Origin: an uncultured Oscillibacter sp.
Lineage (GTDB): Bacteria > Bacillota > Clostridia > Oscillospirales > Oscillospiraceae
Assembly (NCBI GenBank): GCA_910583695.1
Contig: CAJTZL010000084.1
Span: 1-8,462, forward strand
Length of the DNA stretch: 8,462 nucleotides
Direction of reading: 5' to 3'
Shown one piece after another: positions 5,969-8,462 of the stretch. Under the pieces are notes generated by a model. It had not been told where the DNA came from and searched no databases. It saw nothing but the letters and a program-made list of their open reading frames with translations. How positions within the stretch are numbered: position 1 is the first letter of the stretch; every line of letters begins with the position of its first letter. The translations under genes were made by a program, and so were the position numbers.

Positions 5969-5997
5969 TTGCAAAAGCGTGGGGGAATGGGTATAAT
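5969..5997 (+). promoter_or_regulatory. Consensus-like promoter pointing right, inside the candidate RNA gene
   Basis: TTGCAA (5969-5974), 17 bp and a perfect TATAAT (5992-5997). If active it would make an RNA of about 195 nt, antisense to the minus-strand candidate, ending at the T-tract at 6193-6201. TTGCAA is here part of an RNA hairpin (5963-5982), so the match could be fortuitous. Confidence 0.35.
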
Positions 5998-6107
5998 AAG
6001 CCCGTGGCGCAGTTCAAACTGCTGTGCTGAGTGGTACGGACACTCGTACAGGGCTGTCGGGTGCTGTCTACACCCGGCGGCCTGCCGCATTCATGTTTCC
6101 GATTCTT

Positions 6108-6136
6108 ATTGTAACCCGGATTTCCCCAAATTGCAA
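6108..6136 (-). promoter_or_regulatory. Promoter of the candidate non-coding RNA
   Basis: TTGCAA (6136-6131), exactly 17 bp, TACAAT (6113-6108) on the minus strand. The predicted start, about 6103-6100, coincides with the first bases of the RNA's closing stem. It lies 28 bp beyond the terminator hairpin that follows the serine ammonia-lyase gene, so the RNA is an independent unit. Confidence 0.6.
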
Positions 6137-6162
6137 GGGGTTTCGGCAAAATCCCCCCAAAT

Positions 6163-6201
6163 GCCCCGCCCGTCCCGAGGGACAGGCGGGGCTTTTGTTT
6201 T
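6163..6201. terminator. Bidirectional terminator after the serine ammonia-lyase gene
   Basis: GCCCCGCC (6163-6170) pairs with GGCGGGGC (6185-6192), and GTCC/GGAC form the inner stem around a CGAG loop. The single mismatched pair (C-A on plus) becomes a T-G wobble on minus. On the plus strand TTTTGTTTT (6193-6201) follows. On the minus strand the downstream sequence ATTTGGGG is a poorer T-tract. Its position 14 bp after the ammonia-lyase stop codon makes it that gene's terminator, possibly shared with a rightward transcript. Confidence 0.75.
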
Positions 6202-6214
6202 GCCGGTTCCGGTT

Positions 6215-7420
6215 TTACCCCCGCCGGGAATACAGCCGGGCAAGGCCCCCTTCGGAGGTCTCCCGGTAGCTCCGGTTTAAGTGGATGCCGGTTTCGTACA
6301 TGGTCTTGAGGACCATGTCGTAGCTGATGCGCCGGGTCTCCGCCAGGAAGTAGGCCAGGTTCGCGGAGTTGATGGCCCGCATGGCCGCCACGGCGTTGCG
6401 CTCAATGCAGGGAATCTGCACTAAGCCGCAGATGGGGTCGCAGGTGAGGCCCAGGTGGTGCTCCAGGGCCACCTCGGCGGCGTACTCGATGCGCTTGACG
6501 GAGTAGCCGAAAAGCTGCCCCAGGGCGGCGGCGGCCATGGCGCAGGCCACGCCGATCTCCGCCTGACAGCCGCACTCCGCCCCGGAGACGGAGGCGTTCC
6601 GCTTGGCCAGCCCCCCGAAGAGGCCTGCCACGCCCAGGGCGTGGGCAACGTCCAGATCGCTGAGACCCCGTTTGTCCTTGAAGTAGTACAGCACCGCCGG
6701 CAGCACACCGCAGGACCCGCAGGTGGGGGCCGTGGCAATGAGGCCGTTGTCCGCGTTCTGCTCCGACACGGCATAGGCGTAGGAGCAGACCCGCTGGCAC
6801 TCCACAATCTCCGGGTGCTTGTTCACCAGAATGTGGTCGTGGATGGACTTGGCCTTCCGCTGGATGTGGAGCCCCCCGGGCAGCTCCCCGGAGGCGGCCA
6901 GCCCCTCCTGAATGGAGGACTGCATGACGGACCAGACCTCCAGCAGATCGTCCCAGATGCCCGCGCCCTCGTTCAGCTCCACGTAGTCCGTGAGGCTGAT
7001 GTAGCGGAACTCGCAGAACTCCTTGATTTCGGCAAAGGAGTTTTCAAAGTAGGTCTCCTGCTCCTGCCCCGGGGCGGGGCGGCCCTCCCACTCCAGATCC
7101 CCGCCGCCCACACTGTAGACCCGCTGGGTGCGGAGCGCCTGCCCGTCCCGCAGGGCCGTCAGGTCCAGGGTGTTGGGGTGCTTCTCCACCGTCTCCCGAG
7201 AGAAGACGATCTCCGCCGGGAGGGGGGCGAAGGTCTCCTCCAGGATGCGGTCCGTTCCATGGCCCTTCCCGGTTTTGGAGAGGGACCCGTAGAGCACCGC
7301 CCGGTAGGCGTCCGCCTCCGGCGTCTCCTCCCGGAAGAGGGCGGCGGCCCGGGCGGGGCCCATGGTGTGGGAGCTGGAGGGCCCCCGGCCGATTTTGTAT
7401 ACCTCGTGAATGGATCTCAT
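6215..7420 (-). CDS. sdaA: L-serine ammonia-lyase, iron-sulfur-dependent, single-chain compact form
   Basis: Deaminates L-serine to pyruvate and ammonia in the cytoplasm using an oxygen-labile [4Fe-4S] cluster. The 401-residue protein fuses both domains: a beta domain (about 1-120) opening with G-R-G-P-S-S-S-H-T-M-G-P (11-22) and Y-G-S-L-S-K-T-G-K-G-H-G-T-D (44-57), then the catalytic alpha domain (about 150-395) with N-A-D-N-G-L-I-A-T-A-P-T-C-G-S-C-G (222-238) and C-D-P-I-C-G-L-V-Q-I-P-C-I-E-R-N (327-342). By spacing, C285, C327 and C338 are the likely cluster ligands. It is some 50 residues shorter than the E. coli type, mainly in the beta domain. The C-terminus reads R-E-T-S-E-G-G-L-A then Y-S-R-R-G, lacking the terminal cysteine I expect in E. 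coli- and Legionella-type enzymes. I chose ATG 7420; GAGGAG (7438-7433) is a rather distant 12 nt away, and TTG 7429 would be only 3 nt from it. It follows the serA-like gene by 27 bp, evidently cotranscribed. Confidence 0.93.
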   Translation of the reverse strand: MRSIHEVYKIGRGPSSSHTMGPARAAALFREETPEADAYRAVLYGSLSKTGKGHGTDRILEETFAPLPAEIVFSRETVEKHPNTLDLTALRDGQALRTQRVYSVGGGDLEWEGRPAPGQEQETYFENSFAEIKEFCEFRYISLTDYVELNEGAGIWDDLLEVWSVMQSSIQEGLAASGELPGGLHIQRKAKSIHDHILVNKHPEIVECQRVCSYAYAVSEQNADNGLIATAPTCGSCGVLPAVLYYFKDKRGLSDLDVAHALGVAGLFGGLAKRNASVSGAECGCQAEIGVACAMAAAALGQLFGYSVKRIEYAAEVALEHHLGLTCDPICGLVQIPCIERNAVAAMRAINSANLAYFLAETRRISYDMVLKTMYETGIHLNRSYRETSEGGLARLYSRRG

Positions 7421-7447
7421 AGCTTCCAAATACTCCTCTTTATGAGG

Positions 7448-8362
7448 TCAGGGGGCGAAGCCCTCCACAATGTCCACCAGCTCCCGGCCGATGCGGGCCT
7501 GGGCCTCCCGGGTTCCCGCGCCGATGTGAGGCGTGCAGGAGACCGCCGGGTGCCGGGCCAGGGCCCAGTTGGGGTCCTTCTCGCTCATCCACACGTCCAG
7601 CCCCGCCGCCCGGACCTTCCCGGACTCCAGGGCCTCCAGCAGGGCCCCCTCGTCCACGTTGCTGCCCCGGGAGACGTTGATAATCACCACGCCGTCCTTC
7701 ATCTTCCCCAGGCTCTCCCGGTCCACCAGGGGCCGGTCCCCGCCGGGGGCGCAGAGGATGAGGACGTCGGCCTGTGTCAGCAAGTCGTCCATGGAGACGA
7801 ATCTCATGGTCTCGCACTCGCAGCCCTCCGGGCGGTGAAGGTGGACGGTGGAGAGGACCTGCATCCCCAGGGCCTGGCACTTGTCACCCACCATCCGGCC
7901 GATGCGGCCGTAGCCGATGACCCCGGCGGTCTTCCCCGCCAGCTCGAAGCCCTTGGAATACGCCTTCTTTTCCCACCGGTTCTCCCGCATGGTGTGCCCG
8001 GCGACAGAGAGGCTCCGGGCGCAGGAGAAGAGGAGGGCCAGGGCCAGCTCCGCCACGGCGTTGGAGGAGGCCCGGGGGGTGTTCCGCACGGCGATGCCCG
8101 CCGCCTCGGCATAGGGGATGGCGATGTTGTCCATCCCCACCCCCGCCCGGACAATGAGCCGGAGCCGCCCGCCCCGGGCGGCGTCGATCTGGGGCTCCCG
8201 GATTTTGGTGGCGGAGCGGATGATGACGGCGTCAAAGTCCCGCAGGGCGGGACCCAGGGCGTCGGGCTCGTAGAACTGCTCCACCACCTCGCAGCCGTCC
8301 GCCCGGAGCGCCGCAACGGCGGAGGCGTCCATGCCGTCAGTGACCAATACGCGCTTTAACAT
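7448..8362 (-). CDS. serA: SerA-like D-3-phosphoglycerate dehydrogenase / 2-hydroxyacid dehydrogenase, short form
   Basis: A 304-residue NAD(P)-dependent D-isomer-specific 2-hydroxyacid dehydrogenase, most like phosphoglycerate dehydrogenase, the first step of serine synthesis from 3-phosphoglycerate. Substrate-domain signatures are I-I-R-S-A-T-K-I (47-54) and V-R-A-G-V-G-M-D-N-I (71-80). The nucleotide fold is G-x-G-x-x-G at 150-155 (G-Y-G-R-I-G). The catalytic triad is R232 (V-S-R-G), E261 (G-L-D-V-W-M-S-E) and H279 (T-P-H-I-G-A). It stops after the catalytic core with no ACT or other regulatory domain, so serine feedback is unlikely. The end of the second beta strand (about 167-176, M-Q-V-L-S-T-V-H-L-H) lacks the usual NAD-binding Asp, replaced by uncharged residues. 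ATG 8362 follows AAAGGGGA at about 8 nt; an in-frame ATG at 8380 is possible. It leads the serine ammonia-lyase gene in an operon. Substrate assignment is probable, not proven: related dehydrogenases use other 2-hydroxyacids. Confidence 0.88.
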   Translation of the reverse strand: MLKRVLVTDGMDASAVAALRADGCEVVEQFYEPDALGPALRDFDAVIIRSATKIREPQIDAARGGRLRLIVRAGVGMDNIAIPYAEAAGIAVRNTPRASSNAVAELALALLFSCARSLSVAGHTMRENRWEKKAYSKGFELAGKTAGVIGYGRIGRMVGDKCQALGMQVLSTVHLHRPEGCECETMRFVSMDDLLTQADVLILCAPGGDRPLVDRESLGKMKDGVVIINVSRGSNVDEGALLEALESGKVRAAGLDVWMSEKDPNWALARHPAVSCTPHIGAGTREAQARIGRELVDIVEGFAP

Positions 8363-8422
8363 GATAAATTCCCCTTTCATTCGTTCTCGATGCACCCCAG
8401 GGGCACCGACAGCGCAAGGGTT

Positions 8423-8446
8423 CACGCCCATTGGGGGATGGGCGTG
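8423..8446 (-). promoter_or_regulatory. Leader hairpin upstream of the serA-like gene
   Basis: CACGCCCAT (8423-8431) and ATGGGCGTG (8438-8446) form a perfect 9-bp stem with a 6-nt loop, about 60 bp ahead of the start codon. No T-tract follows on either strand. I see no clear promoter between it and the gene, so it may lie within the leader or close an upstream transcript beyond the window. Confidence 0.4.
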
Positions 8447-8462
8447 TCCGGCAGCCCGGAAG

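Larger units (their letters stand above)
5866..6101 (-). ncRNA. Candidate structured non-coding RNA, family not recognised
   Basis: A stand-alone transcription unit with no plausible protein. The promoter TTGCAA-17-TACAAT (6136-6108) places the 5' end near 6100, where the sequence CGGAAACATGAATGCGG (6101-6085) begins. Its 3' partner at 5882-5866 pairs over 17 positions (14 Watson-Crick, one conserved-type G-U wobble, one or two mismatches), joining the two RNA ends. Inside are hairpins at 6058-6076 (CGGGTG/CACCCG), 5999-6003/6051-6055 enclosing stems at 6029-6045 and 6009-6022, and 5963-5982 nested within 5941-5949/5983-5991. A terminator hairpin (5877-5911) with TTTTATGTTT closes it and competes with the closing stem. 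Wobble pairs in the closing stem and terminator favour the minus strand, whereas the GCAA loop at 5971-5974 and a wobble at 5944/5988 would favour plus, so strand is not certain. 6S RNA and the raiA-motif RNA have similar size; I can confirm neither. Confidence 0.55.

Noticed and set aside
5940..5985. AAGGGTGG on the minus strand, resembling the T-box core
   Set aside because: The remaining T-box signature (ACCGCG directly after, Stem I with specifier loop) is missing, and the downstream gene is not one of amino-acid metabolism.
5990..6100. Resemblance of GGGTGCTGTCT on the plus strand to a signal recognition particle RNA
   Set aside because: The diagnostic apical GGAAGGAAGCAGC-type motif is absent on both strands.
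5910..6149. A 79-codon minus-strand frame in the candidate RNA locus
   Set aside because: No ribosome binding site, starts upstream of the predicted transcript, has no domain, and overlaps sequence constrained by RNA pairing.
6455..8359. A 634-codon open frame on the plus strand opposite the serine operon
   Set aside because: It is antisense to two well-conserved enzymes, rich in Gly/Val/Leu/His from reversed codons, and has no domain or good ribosome binding site.
1..8462. tRNA, rRNA, CRISPR array, transposase or integrase genes
   Set aside because: None seen by eye: no cloverleaf with a GTTCGA-type T-loop and CCA end, no regularly spaced repeats, and no transposase or recombinase motifs in any credible frame.

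Overview
The window looks like chromosomal DNA of a high-G+C, gut-type member of the Firmicutes, most likely the Oscillospiraceae/Flavonifractor–Oscillibacter–Lawsonibacter neighbourhood. The reasons are AAGGAGG-like ribosome binding sites, SLH repeats of the 'FTDV…AVAWAVEKGITSG…CTR' type, a clostridial PAS/sigma-54 activator and strong G/C third-position codon bias. The genus is inference; no rRNA or other marker is present.

Region 1 (1-1101) is accessory. Two short, divergently transcribed genes, a DUF6809-like small protein (203-448, minus) and an XRE-type phage-like repressor (528-767, plus), share a 79-bp control region with a perfect inverted repeat (478-485/495-502). By eye this cassette is poorer in G+C than everything around it. 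It is bracketed by two inverted copies of one repeat (1-172 and 806-977; 160 of 172 positions match without gaps). The right copy runs on into a string of hairpins that forms the leader of the next gene.

Region 2 (1102-3910, plus) is a sigma-54 module. A PAS-AAA+ enhancer-binding activator with a TyrR-like helix-turn-helix is followed after 61 bp by rpoN itself. A perfect hairpin lies between them. A 15-bp perfect hairpin at 3928-3960 separates rpoN from the convergent gene.

Region 3 (3976-5541, minus) encodes a secreted protein with a signal peptide, two homologous unknown domains and three C-terminal SLH-type repeats. It has a clear TTGAAA-17-TATACT promoter.

Region 4 (5542-6214) holds no convincing protein gene but is rich in structure: a strong bidirectional terminator, GC-rich hairpins, and a candidate structured non-coding RNA of about 236 nt on the minus strand (5866-6101). 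The RNA has its own promoter, a 17-nt closing stem joining its two ends, several internal hairpins and a terminator. I do not recognise its family with certainty.

Region 5 (6215-8362, minus) is a two-gene serine-metabolism operon: a compact SerA-like 2-hydroxyacid dehydrogenase followed after 27 bp by a single-chain iron-sulfur L-serine ammonia-lyase. It pairs an apparent serine-synthesis enzyme with a serine-degrading one.
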